This document shows, piece by piece, positions 17,290 through 24,041 of a stretch of DNA of 64,000 bases. The notes under the pieces were generated by a model. It searched no databases, was not told the DNA's origin, and saw nothing but the letters and a program-made list of their open reading frames with translations. The DNA is from QHVT01 sp036399015 (GTDB lineage Bacteria > Acidobacteriota > Thermoanaerobaculia > Gp7-AA8): assembly GCA_036399015.1 (NCBI GenBank), contig DASWNW010000091.1:123817-187816 (forward strand), in the 5' to 3' direction. Positions within the stretch are counted from its first letter, which is position 1. Each line of letters begins with the position of its first letter. Position numbers and translations under genes: made by a program.

Positions 17290-17350
17290 TAGAATCAGCC
17301 ATCCGCGCACCTGTGCGATCTTTCTGACAGGTGACGAGTAAATCGCACAG
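17290..17350 (+). promoter_or_regulatory. Candidate promoter and leader with alternative hairpins before the LigD polymerase gene
   Basis: TAGAAT (17290-17295) is a good -10 match but no convincing -35 is seen. The leader then holds two overlapping inverted repeats sharing their 5' arm: CACCTGT/ACAGGTG (17308-17314 with 17327-17333) and CTGTGCGAT/ATCGCACAG (17311-17319 with 17342-17350). Both cannot form together. The second 3' arm occupies the place where a ribosome site should be, four bases before ATG 17354, and no Shine-Dalgarno sequence is present. Confidence 0.45.
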
Positions 17351-17353
17351 CAC

Positions 17354-18307
17354 ATGGCCGTCAAGCGTGTCGAGATCCCGACCGATGCCACCGAAGTCGT
17401 GCTGAAGTTCGGCGCGCGCGAGGTGCGGCTCACCAACCTGCGCAAGCCGTTCTGGAAGAAGCTCGGCATCACCAAGCGCGACCTCCTCCAGTACTACGCC
17501 GACGTCTCCCGCTGGCTGCTCCCGCACCTCCAGGACCGGGCCATGGTCATGAAGCGCTACCCGAACGGCGCGGAGGGGGAGTTCTTCTACATGAAGCGGG
17601 CGCCGGCGCCGCGGCCGGAGTGGATCGAGATCTGCGACATCATGCACAACGAGGGGAACGTCAACTTCCCGATCGTGCAGGACCTGCCCTCGCTGCTCTG
17701 GTTGATCAACCTCGGCTGCATCGACCTGAACCCCTGGTACGCCCGCTGCGACGACACCGACCGCCCCGACTTCCTCCACTTCGACCTCGATCCCGGGCCC
17801 GGCGCGAACTTCGAGAAGGTGCGCACGGTCGCGCTGCACGTGCGCGACATCCTCTCCGCGCTGAAGATGCCGACGTACGCGAAGACGACCGGCTCGAAGG
17901 GCATTCACATCTACATCCCGATCGTGCGGGGGCCGCTGCAGAAAGAGGTCTGGACGTTCGCGAAGGCGATCGCCATCGAGCTGGAGAACCGCCATCCCGA
18001 GGTCATCACGGCCGAGTACCGGAAAGTGAAGCGGCCGCACGGGCGCGTGCTCGTCGACTACAACCAGAACGCCTGGGGCCGCACCCTCGCATCGATCTAC
18101 TCGCTCCGGCCGACCCCCTTCGCCGGCGCGTCGATGCCGGTGACGTGGGAGGAACTGGAGGGGGGAGTCAAGATCGACGACTTCCGCTACGACAACGCGC
18201 TGGCGCGGCTGAACGAGGTCGGCGACCTTTGGAAGCCGGTGCTGGGGAAGAAGCGGTTCGATCTCTTCAGCATCTTCACGCCGAAGCGGAAGAGGAAGAG
18301 CGCGTGA
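17354..18307 (+). CDS. ligD: LigD-type primase-polymerase domain protein
   Basis: A 317-residue stand-alone LigD polymerase domain (archaeo-eukaryotic primase superfamily). The metal-binding acidic pair lies in FDLDPGPGA (D144 and D146), with TTGSKGIHIYIP and YNQNAWGRTLASIYSLRP as the other conserved blocks. Such enzymes fill ends with ribo- or deoxynucleotides during non-homologous end joining. Here the polymerase is its own gene, overlapping the ligase gene by GTGA, rather than fused to it. No phosphoesterase domain and no Ku gene are visible in the window. The start follows a leader with competing hairpins and has no obvious ribosome site. Confidence 0.93.
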   Translation: MAVKRVEIPTDATEVVLKFGAREVRLTNLRKPFWKKLGITKRDLLQYYADVSRWLLPHLQDRAMVMKRYPNGAEGEFFYMKRAPAPRPEWIEICDIMHNEGNVNFPIVQDLPSLLWLINLGCIDLNPWYARCDDTDRPDFLHFDLDPGPGANFEKVRTVALHVRDILSALKMPTYAKTTGSKGIHIYIPIVRGPLQKEVWTFAKAIAIELENRHPEVITAEYRKVKRPHGRVLVDYNQNAWGRTLASIYSLRPTPFAGASMPVTWEELEGGVKIDDFRYDNALARLNEVGDLWKPVLGKKRFDLFSIFTPKRKRKSA

Positions 18308-19395
18308 AGGCGCCGCGCGTCTCCAGCGACGCCTGGCCCGAGCTCGACCTGCCGCTCACGCCCCCGTACGCCCCGATGGAGGCGAAACGCGCCGACCGGA
18401 TCCCTGCCGGCGACCACTGGCAATTCGAGCCGAAGTGGGACGGCTTCCGCGCGATCATCTTCCGCTCCGGCGGCGAGGTGGCGATTCAGTCGAAGGCGGG
18501 ACAGCCGCTGGGGCGCTATTTCCCCGAGGTCGCCGAGGCGGCGCGTGCGCTGAAGCAGGACCGCTTCATCCTCGACGGGGAGATCGTGGTGCCGGCCGGC
18601 GGCCGCCTCTCGTTCGACGACCTCCTGCTGCGCATCCACCCGGCGGAGTCGCGCATCCGCAAGCTCGCCGCGGCGACGCCGGCGCACTTTTACGCCTTTG
18701 ACATCCTCGCGCAAAAGGGAAAGCCGCTGCACGAGCTGCCGCTGGAGGAGCGGCGGAAGAAGCTGGAGGCGTTCTTCGCGAAGGTCGAGCACCCGCTCAT
18801 GAATCTCTCGCCCGCCACACAGGACCGCAAGCTGGCGGGCGACTGGTTCAAGAAGTTCGGCGCGCTCGGTCTCGACGGCGTGATGGCCAAGCGCCTCGGC
18901 GAGCCGTATCACTCCGGCGACCGCGAGGGCATGGTCAAGGTCAAGCACCTCAAGACCGCCGACTGCGTCGTCGGCGGCTTCCGCTACGGCGAGGGGACGA
19001 AGACGGTCGGATCCCTCCTGCTCGGTCTGTACGACGAGGAGGGGCGCCTCGTGCACATCGGCCACACCTCCTCGATCCGGAAAGACGACCGCCCCGGTCT
19101 GACGAAACAGCTCGAGAAGCTGCGGGGGGACAACCCGTTCGAGGTGCGCGTGCCCGGGGGGCCGAGCCGCTGGGCCAGCGCGCGCAGCGGCGAGTGGGAG
19201 CCGGTGCGTCCGAAGCTCGTGTGCGAGGTCGAGTACGACTATTTCTCGCAGGGCCGCTTCCGCCACGGCTCGAAATTCCTCCGCTGGCGCCCGGAGAAGA
19301 AACCGGAACAGTGCACGATGGAGCAGGTGCTGCCCGGCAAACGTCGAACACGGAACGCAGAACGCGGAACGAGCGCGATCGACAAGCTGTTCTAA
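18304..19395 (+). CDS. ligD: ATP-dependent DNA ligase, LigD ligase module
   Basis: A 363-residue ATP-dependent ligase. The nucleotidylation motif is EPKWDGFRAI with active-site K44. Other motifs are DGEIVVPAGG, FYAFDILAQKG, DGVMAKR and MVKVKHLKTAD, followed by an OB-fold region (GSLLLGLYDEEGRLVHIGHT, PKLVCEVEYDYFSQGRFRH). It starts with GTG 18304, overlapping the polymerase gene by GTGA, so the two should be made in fixed ratio and probably act together in end joining. The last 16 residues (RTRNAERGTSAIDKLF) are encoded partly by a tandem GAAC-type heptamer array and are unlikely to be part of the fold. Confidence 0.93.
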   Translation: MKAPRVSSDAWPELDLPLTPPYAPMEAKRADRIPAGDHWQFEPKWDGFRAIIFRSGGEVAIQSKAGQPLGRYFPEVAEAARALKQDRFILDGEIVVPAGGRLSFDDLLLRIHPAESRIRKLAAATPAHFYAFDILAQKGKPLHELPLEERRKKLEAFFAKVEHPLMNLSPATQDRKLAGDWFKKFGALGLDGVMAKRLGEPYHSGDREGMVKVKHLKTADCVVGGFRYGEGTKTVGSLLLGLYDEEGRLVHIGHTSSIRKDDRPGLTKQLEKLRGDNPFEVRVPGGPSRWASARSGEWEPVRPKLVCEVEYDYFSQGRFRHGSKFLRWRPEKKPEQCTMEQVLPGKRRTRNAERGTSAIDKLF

Positions 19396-19441
19396 CGCAC
19401 CGTGAACCCGTTCCGTGTTCCTCGTTCCGCGTTCCTCGTTC
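19346..19441. repeat. Inverted GAACNNG heptamer array across a gene junction
   Basis: Four tandem heptamers (GAACACG, GAACGCA, GAACGCG, GAACGAG; 19346-19373) end the ligase gene. After a 33-base gap come five heptamers in inverted orientation (CCCGTTC, CGTGTTC, CTCGTTC, CGCGTTC, CTCGTTC; 19407-19441) at the start of the next gene. The gap holds the ligase stop and the VWFA gene's GTG start. Both arms are translated, so the array contributes residues to both proteins. Confidence 0.8.
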
Positions 19442-20799
19442 TGCTCGCGCTGGCCGTCCCAGTCAGCGGTCAGACCGTCCGCATCACCGAAAAGCCAACC
19501 GGCCTCGTGTCGGGCACGCTGAACGTGCCGGTCGTCGCCGCGTTGCCCGTCGAGCGGCTCGCGCTCTTCATCAACGGCGTGAAGCACAGCGAGGCGGTCG
19601 GGCAGGCGATGACCGCGCAGGTGAACGTCGGCTACTACATCCGGCGTCTGCGCATGCGCGCGGTGGGGTACGACGCGCAGGGGAACGTGGTCGGTGAAGA
19701 CGACATGGTCGTCAACGACCCGCGGCCGCCGTTCCGCGTACGGCTGCAGGGGCCGTCGGCGTGGCCGGAGAGCGGGACCGTCGAGCTGCACGCGAACGTG
19801 CTGCGGCCGGTGGAGATCGGAGTGGCCGGCGTCGACTTCTTCGTCGGCGAGGAGAAGGTCGCCAGCGATGAGGCGGCGCCGTACGTCGTCACCGTCGACG
19901 CGGCGCGCTATCCCGGCGCCGTCTACGCGCGCGTGGTGGCGCGGGGGACGCGCGCGCAGGAGGCGAACGACGTCCTCTTCTTCGGCGACCGCGCGCATGC
20001 CACGACCGACGTGACGGTCCAGCAGATTCCGGTCTCCGTCGCCGGCGGGAAGGCGCCGCTGCGGGCGGAGGACCTGACGCTGCTCGACAACGGGGTGCGC
20101 CGTCCGATCGAGAGCCTCGTCGCGGCGGGCGACCAGCCGCTGCACGTCATCCTGCTCATCGACTACTCCGAGTCGATGCTGAAGGAGCTGCCGGTGGTGA
20201 AGGCGGCCGCGAAGCAGTTCGCGCGCGCCCTGCTGCGGCCGCACGACCGGCTCGCCGTGGTGGGATTCAATCAGCGGACGTTCTGGCTGACCGGCTACAC
20301 GAACGACTGGAACGCGGTGGCCGAGGCGGTGGACCGGGTCAAGCCGATCGGCGAGACGCACCTCTACGACAGCGTCGTCGAGATGCTGTACGAGCTGCAG
20401 AAGACGCCCGGCCGGCACGCGCTGGTCGTGCTCACCGACGGCATGGATCAGGGGAGCCGCTTCACGCTCGACCACCTCGTGCACTACGGCCGCTACGCCG
20501 GGGTGCCGGTGTATCCGGTGGTGAAGAACCGGTCGCTCTCCCGGTGGATGAAGCTGGGAGTGGGCCGCCTGCAGGCGCGCCGCCTCGCGCGGATCGCCGA
20601 GGACACCGGGGCGACGTACTTCATCATCGAGAGCGAGCGGGAGCTGGCGGGCGTCTACTCGCGGATCGCCGGCGAGCTCCGCCAGCAGTACCAGATCGTC
20701 TTTCACTCGGAATCCGACGTCGCCGACCAGTGGCGGGGGCTGCGGATCGAGTCGAAGGGGGGGCACAACCTGCGGATTCCGAGGGGGTATTTTCCTTGA
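19402..20799 (+). CDS. Secreted VWFA-domain protein (acidobacterial type)
   Basis: A 465-residue protein beginning with a signal peptide (AFLVLLALAVPVSG). Residues about 20-240 form beta-rich Ig-like segments. The VWFA domain (about 245-430) has the MIDAS motif DYSESM (DxSxS variant), a later Thr/Asp pair (GETHLYDSV) and VVLTDGMDQGS. The pattern of an acquired adhesion-type domain after a DLTLLDNGVRRPIESL lead-in is characteristic of the VWFA-related proteins abundant in Acidobacteriota. GTG 19402 is the start; its first 14 codons overlap a heptamer repeat arm, which therefore encodes part of the signal peptide. The ligand is unknown. Confidence 0.85.
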   Translation: MNPFRVPRSAFLVLLALAVPVSGQTVRITEKPTGLVSGTLNVPVVAALPVERLALFINGVKHSEAVGQAMTAQVNVGYYIRRLRMRAVGYDAQGNVVGEDDMVVNDPRPPFRVRLQGPSAWPESGTVELHANVLRPVEIGVAGVDFFVGEEKVASDEAAPYVVTVDAARYPGAVYARVVARGTRAQEANDVLFFGDRAHATTDVTVQQIPVSVAGGKAPLRAEDLTLLDNGVRRPIESLVAAGDQPLHVILLIDYSESMLKELPVVKAAAKQFARALLRPHDRLAVVGFNQRTFWLTGYTNDWNAVAEAVDRVKPIGETHLYDSVVEMLYELQKTPGRHALVVLTDGMDQGSRFTLDHLVHYGRYAGVPVYPVVKNRSLSRWMKLGVGRLQARRLARIAEDTGATYFIIESERELAGVYSRIAGELRQQYQIVFHSESDVADQWRGLRIESKGGHNLRIPRGYFP

Positions 20800-20801
20800 T
20801 T

Positions 20802-21007
20802 GGTTGCCGGTTGCCGGTTGCCCGTTGCCTGTGGCCGGGGCGGAGCACCGTTCCGGGTAGCGCGTAGCGCGTAGCGCGTTGCCCGGGCGTTGGGGGTGCC
20901 GGGCAACTGTCAACCGGGAACGGGCAACTTCCGGGTAGCGCATCGCGGGGCTTTCCGGTCCGGGCGACACTGCCCGGGTAACGCGCAACGCGCAACCCGC
21001 AACCGGC
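20802..21007. repeat. Complex heptamer repeat region, GGTTGCC and TAGCGCG words
   Basis: Most of the 249 bases between the VWFA gene and the next coding region is repeat. GGTTGCC occurs three times plus CGTTGCC and a decayed copy (20802-20836), followed by three TAGCGCG copies (20858-20878) and TTGCCCG. Inverted partners follow: scattered GGGCAAC words around 20901-20932, and AACGCGC, AACGCGC, AACCCGC, AACCGGC (20980-21007). No gene is visible in this stretch. It looks like several rounds of growth of the inverted heptamer type. Confidence 0.75.
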
Positions 21008-21048
21008 GACCTCCTCCCGGCACAGCTCGTGAACTCTTGCGACCCCGC

Positions 21049-22209
21049 GTGGAGGAGCATCGCGGGGCACCCCTGTTTCCGGAGCCGCAGAAGCGGCACC
21101 GGATCCATCGCGGTCTGGTGACCGAACGCCAGGAGCACATCTTCACCTGGAGCGCGGTCGTCGTGGTGTTGCTCTACATCACCGGCTGGATCGCGGCGCT
21201 GGTCGAGATCCAGCGCATCCGCAACACGCCGGTGGAGGTCGCCGGCGGCACGCACAACGAGCCGGCCGCCTCTCCGCCGACGCCGGTGCAGAGCATCGCC
21301 CGGTCGCCGATCGTGCCGTCGCTGCCGAAGACGACGCACCTCAGCGACGCCATGCTGGGGTTCCTCCATCCGCTCCGCGGCTTGTCGGGGGAGCTTCAGT
21401 ACGCCCCGGCGCTGCCGGGCTCCAAGGTCCTGCAGACGGTGCCGGGCGGCGCGCGGGCGGTCATCAAGGGCGCCGGGCCCGCCCCCTTCACCGCGCCGAG
21501 GACGCCGGGGATCTACGAGTTCGCGGTTGAGCTGAACGGCGCGCAGCGGAAGATCGAGAACGTCAGCATCGTCACGCTGGTCCCCCGCACCGAGAAGAAA
21601 GCGGGCCGCATCGGCAAGTACCAGCTCGGGACCTGGCCGTTCGAAGGGGGCGGCCGCCCGAAGACGCCGCGCTACGCCGCCCCGCCGGGGTTCATCCGGG
21701 TGACGCCGGAGAACCAGAACTTCCACGTCTCCGAGCACTTCCAGTTGCGGCAGTTCCTGACCAAGGACCAGCACAACGTCTGGCCGAAGTACCTGCTGCT
21801 CGATCCGCTGCTGATCGATAAGCTCGAGCTGACGGTGCAGGAGCTGCAGAAGGAAGGGGTGCGCGTGGAGCACGTGCACGTCATGAGCGGGTTCCGCACG
21901 CCACGCTACAACTCGGGCGGCGGGAACACCGCGGGACGCGCGAACCTGAGCCGGCACATGTACGGCGACGGCGCGGACGTCTACGTCGACAACAACCGCG
22001 ACGGGCAGCCGGACGACATCACCGGCGACGGGCGGGTCACGGTCCGCGATGCGGAGAAATTCGCCGCCGCGGCGGAGCGCGTGGAGCGCAATCACAAGTC
22101 CCTCGTCGGCGGCATCGGCATTTACGTCGCGTGCTGCGGGCACGGACCTTTCACTCACTTGGACGTACGCGGCTATCGAGCGCGCTGGAGAGGAACAGGG
22201 AATGGCTAG
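21049..22209 (+). CDS. Membrane-anchored M15-like peptidoglycan peptidase
   Basis: About 386 residues. A basic N-terminal tail precedes one membrane helix (WSAVVVVLLYITGWIAALVE). A middle beta-rich domain follows, then a C-terminal domain with ANLSRHMYGDGADVYVD and HGPFTHLDVRG, which supply the His/Asp/His zinc set of M15/DUF882-type D-Ala-D-Ala carboxypeptidase-like enzymes. MSGFRTPRYN before it is also typical. The start is uncertain: GTG 21049 is used because it follows the repeat region, but GTG 21118 just before the helix is possible; neither has a good ribosome site. Its 3' end overlaps the next gene by eight bases. Confidence 0.75.
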   Translation: MEEHRGAPLFPEPQKRHRIHRGLVTERQEHIFTWSAVVVVLLYITGWIAALVEIQRIRNTPVEVAGGTHNEPAASPPTPVQSIARSPIVPSLPKTTHLSDAMLGFLHPLRGLSGELQYAPALPGSKVLQTVPGGARAVIKGAGPAPFTAPRTPGIYEFAVELNGAQRKIENVSIVTLVPRTEKKAGRIGKYQLGTWPFEGGGRPKTPRYAAPPGFIRVTPENQNFHVSEHFQLRQFLTKDQHNVWPKYLLLDPLLIDKLELTVQELQKEGVRVEHVHVMSGFRTPRYNSGGGNTAGRANLSRHMYGDGADVYVDNNRDGQPDDITGDGRVTVRDAEKFAAAAERVERNHKSLVGGIGIYVACCGHGPFTHLDVRGYRARWRGTGNG

Positions 22210-22684
22210 CAGTAGTCGAGAAGCAGGAGGCCCCGTGGTGGCAACCGAGATTCATTGCCCCGAGTGTCAGAGCCGTCGTACTGACCCGTCGGTGGTCTGT
22301 CCGACGTGCGGCGCGCCGCCGGTGCGCGAGGGGGACAAGCGCGCCACCGAGGAGGAGGTGCGCTCACAGGACCTCGAGCCGTATGTGACGTTGCGCTACA
22401 TCGCGCGGCTGTTCAAAGTACTGGCAGTCCTGATGATGGTGCTGCTGATCGGCGAGATCGTCGTCGCCCTCACGACCGAGGGGGCGGAGTGGGCGCCGCT
22501 GATCACCGAGATCACGCAGATCCTCGTCCTCGCGGGCCTCATGTGGGGCGGCGGAGACCTGGCGCTGCTGCTCATCGACGCCGGTCATGACCTGCGCGTG
22601 GTGCGCATCCTCCTCGGCCGCGTGAACCACGAGCTCCACCGCCGCGCGTCGGAAGAGGAGAACAACAAGGCGACGCGGACGTAG
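22202..22684 (+). CDS. Zinc-ribbon plus two-helix membrane protein
   Basis: A 160-residue protein. Residues about 19-37 form a rubredoxin-like knuckle pair (CPECQ and CPTCG, 13 bases of sequence apart at protein level). Two membrane helices follow (FKVLAVLMMVLLIGEIVVAL and ITQILVLAGLMWGGGDLALL), then a charged C-terminal tail. The family was not recognised. The start at 22202 lies inside the end of the M15-like gene and has a purine-rich stretch (GGAGAGGAACAGGGA) upstream, so the two genes are co-translated. A convergent terminator hairpin follows. Confidence 0.65.
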   Translation: MASSSREAGGPVVATEIHCPECQSRRTDPSVVCPTCGAPPVREGDKRATEEEVRSQDLEPYVTLRYIARLFKVLAVLMMVLLIGEIVVALTTEGAEWAPLITEITQILVLAGLMWGGGDLALLLIDAGHDLRVVRILLGRVNHELHRRASEEENNKATRT

Positions 22685-22687
22685 GGG

Positions 22688-22721
22688 GGCGTCAGGAGCC
22701 GCGCGCGCCGATCCTGACGCC
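22688..22721. terminator. Bidirectional terminator hairpin
   Basis: GGCGTCAGGA (22688-22697) and TCCTGACGCC (22712-22721) form a perfect 10-bp stem around a GC-rich 14-base loop. It fills almost the entire 39-base gap between two convergent genes ending at 22684 (+) and 22724 (-), as expected for a shared terminator. There is no clear T-tract on either side. Confidence 0.7.
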
Positions 22722-22723
22722 TC

Positions 22724-23158
22724 TCAGGCCGCGACGATCGAGCGGTTCATCACGTCCCGCAGCTCGCGGAACACGTTCTCCGGCGGGATGCCGAGCTCGC
22801 GGCAGGTCGCGGCGCGCTTGAGGATGTTCTCCGCCGTCTTCTCGTCGAAGATCCGCGCGTCGATCGTCTTCTGGTTCAACTCGCAGAACGCCACCAGCGA
22901 GGCCAGCGCCACCCGGCGGTTGCCGCCGCGGAACGGCCGCGACTGCAGGAGCGCGAACACCAGCGCGGCGACCTTGTCCGGGAAGTTCGGGTAGGCCTCG
23001 CGGCCGAGGGTGGTGATCTGCGGGCGCTGCACGGCGCTCACCAGGCCGAACTGCGAGTCGATGACGCCGGGATGCGCCTGATGTCCGCCGAACTCCGCCG
23101 ACACGGCCTTGTGCAGGTCCACGACGTCCTGCACGGTGAGATAGCGGACGCCGCCGTC
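22724..23158 (-). CDS. Doc/Fic-like domain, degenerate active site, start unresolved
   Basis: About 144 residues of a Doc (death-on-curing) fold: VRYLTVQDVVDLHKAVSAEF, then IDSQFGLVSAVQRPQ and a Fic-type motif SRPFRGGNRRVALASLVAF. In active Doc/Fic enzymes this reads HPFxDGNKR. Here the His is Arg and the acidic residue is Gly, so the known phospho- or AMP-transfer chemistry should be lost. No acceptable start codon exists just before the domain. The frame stays open upstream to ATG 23551, but that stretch has atypical codons and is antiphase to a better-supported frame. Translation may require a +1 shift from the upstream gene, or an indel may separate two parts of one gene. Confidence 0.55.
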   Translation of the reverse strand, partial: DGGVRYLTVQDVVDLHKAVSAEFGGHQAHPGVIDSQFGLVSAVQRPQITTLGREAYPNFPDKVAALVFALLQSRPFRGGNRRVALASLVAFCELNQKTIDARIFDEKTAENILKRAATCRELGIPPENVFRELRDVMNRSIVAA

Positions 23159-23558
23159 AGTCTGTGAGCTTCCGGAGAGCGTTGGGGTACTTCTTGAGGG
23201 CGTGCTTGAAGGCGTCGGCGATGACGGGGTTGGAGAAGCCGCCGCCGTCGGACGCGCCGCCGCGGCTTTTGGTTTTGACGTCGCCGGCGGGGGAGGAGGC
23301 GGGCTCTTTCGAGCCGCCGGGGCCGGCACCTGCTTTGGAGGCGCCTGCTTTTTCGACGCTGCCTTTGTTGCCGCCGGTTTGGCTGCTGCCGCCGGCCTGG
23401 CCGCCTTTGGCGCCGGCTGCTTTGGCGCCGCCGCCTTTGCCGTTTTCACCGGCTTTGCTGCCGCTCTGGAGGGCGACGCCGGTCTGGCTGCTGCTTTTTT
23501 TCCCTGAGGCTTGGCTGGTTTTCCCTGCTTTGGCTTTTGCTTTGTCGCCATGCGTCAT
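23157..23558 (-). CDS. Low-complexity Lys/Gly/Ala-rich protein ahead of the Doc-like domain
   Basis: A 133-residue frame starting MTHGDKAKAKAGK. About 100 residues are Lys/Ala/Gly/Ser rich; the end is ordered (FSNPVIADAFKHALKKYPNA). Its codons fit the local G/C third-position preference right up to the TGA, unlike the overlapping frame. GAGGG lies five bases before ATG 23558, a good ribosome site. The stop lies exactly where Doc-domain coding begins in the +1 frame, so this may be the N-terminal half of one split protein or a coupled partner such as an antitoxin. The tail resembles flexible nucleic-acid-binding tails, but that is a guess. Confidence 0.55.
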   Translation of the reverse strand: MTHGDKAKAKAGKTSQASGKKSSSQTGVALQSGSKAGENGKGGGAKAAGAKGGQAGGSSQTGGNKGSVEKAGASKAGAGPGGSKEPASSPAGDVKTKSRGGASDGGGFSNPVIADAFKHALKKYPNALRKLTD

Positions 23559-23590
23559 TTCAACCCTCAGCGGGCGCAGGATACCTCACG

Positions 23591-23677
23591 GTAAGTGACT
23601 GAGTCAATGCAGGTTACGCCAGCATCATTGTTTGACCCGTCACAAACGGAACCATCCTGCCTCGCGTAAGTGACTGA
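23591..23677. repeat. Pair of 12-base direct repeats in a promoter region
   Basis: GTAAGTGACTGA occurs at 23591-23602 and again at 23666-23677, 75 bases apart, in the 168-base gap upstream of the Lys/Gly/Ala-rich gene. On the minus strand each copy continues into a similar CG-rich GAGG sequence. Paired identical sites at this distance suggest binding sites for a regulator of the downstream Doc-like locus. Nothing else was recognised in the gap. Confidence 0.45.
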
Positions 23678-23726
23678 AAGCGATCAGCTTACAGTGTTCC
23701 ACGAACTGCACTGAAGGTTGTGCAAT

Positions 23727-24032
23727 TCAGACGCCGTCGGCGTCGGGATTCTCGACGGCGGACGCGGCCGCGTCGCTGGTCCCCACGATCGCCGGTTTGG
23801 CGTCGATGGCCAGGAAGTCCTGCGCCTTCTGCGTGAGCGTGAATCCCTCACCATTTCCGGTGAGGAAGCCTTTCCCGACGAGCGACACGGCCGGCGCTTC
23901 CCCGCCCCCTCCGCCCGGGTGCTTGATGACCTTGAGCTGGTCGAGGGTCAGCGTCTGCCCGTTCAGGCGGCGGTACTCCTGGAGGACGCGGATCTCCTGC
24001 GAGGTGAGGCCGTGCGGGAGGATGATCGCCAT
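23727..24032 (-). CDS. Small hypothetical protein, possibly helical DNA-binding
   Basis: A 101-residue protein. Residues 9-90 contain short helices (TSQEIRVLQEYRRLNGQTLT, LDQLKVIKHPG) and a turn-strand segment (VSLVGKGFLTGNGEGFTLTQ) then KAQDFLAID, which has the look of a small winged helix in which the strand pair follows the recognition helix. The C-terminal 20 residues look disordered. No family was recognised. It lies 9 bases downstream of nei on the same strand, so the two may be co-transcribed. Confidence 0.6.
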   Translation of the reverse strand: MAIILPHGLTSQEIRVLQEYRRLNGQTLTLDQLKVIKHPGGGGGEAPAVSLVGKGFLTGNGEGFTLTQKAQDFLAIDAKPAIVGTSDAAASAVENPDADGV

Positions 24033-24041
24033 GGCGCGCGA

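Noticed and set aside
19346..21007. CRISPR-like array
   Set aside because: Repeats are contiguous words of seven bases with no spacers and include inverted copies; there are no cas genes nearby.
18187..22158. Long minus-strand open frame (about 1320 codons) opposite ligase, VWFA and peptidase genes
   Set aside because: It crosses three well-supported plus-strand genes and a repeat region and shows no recognisable domain.
23159..23551. Pro/Ala/Lys-rich N-terminal extension of the Doc-like frame from ATG 23551
   Set aside because: Codons are atypical (AGA, CCA, TCA) and the stretch overlaps a frame with typical codons and a better-placed ribosome site, so it is probably a shadow.
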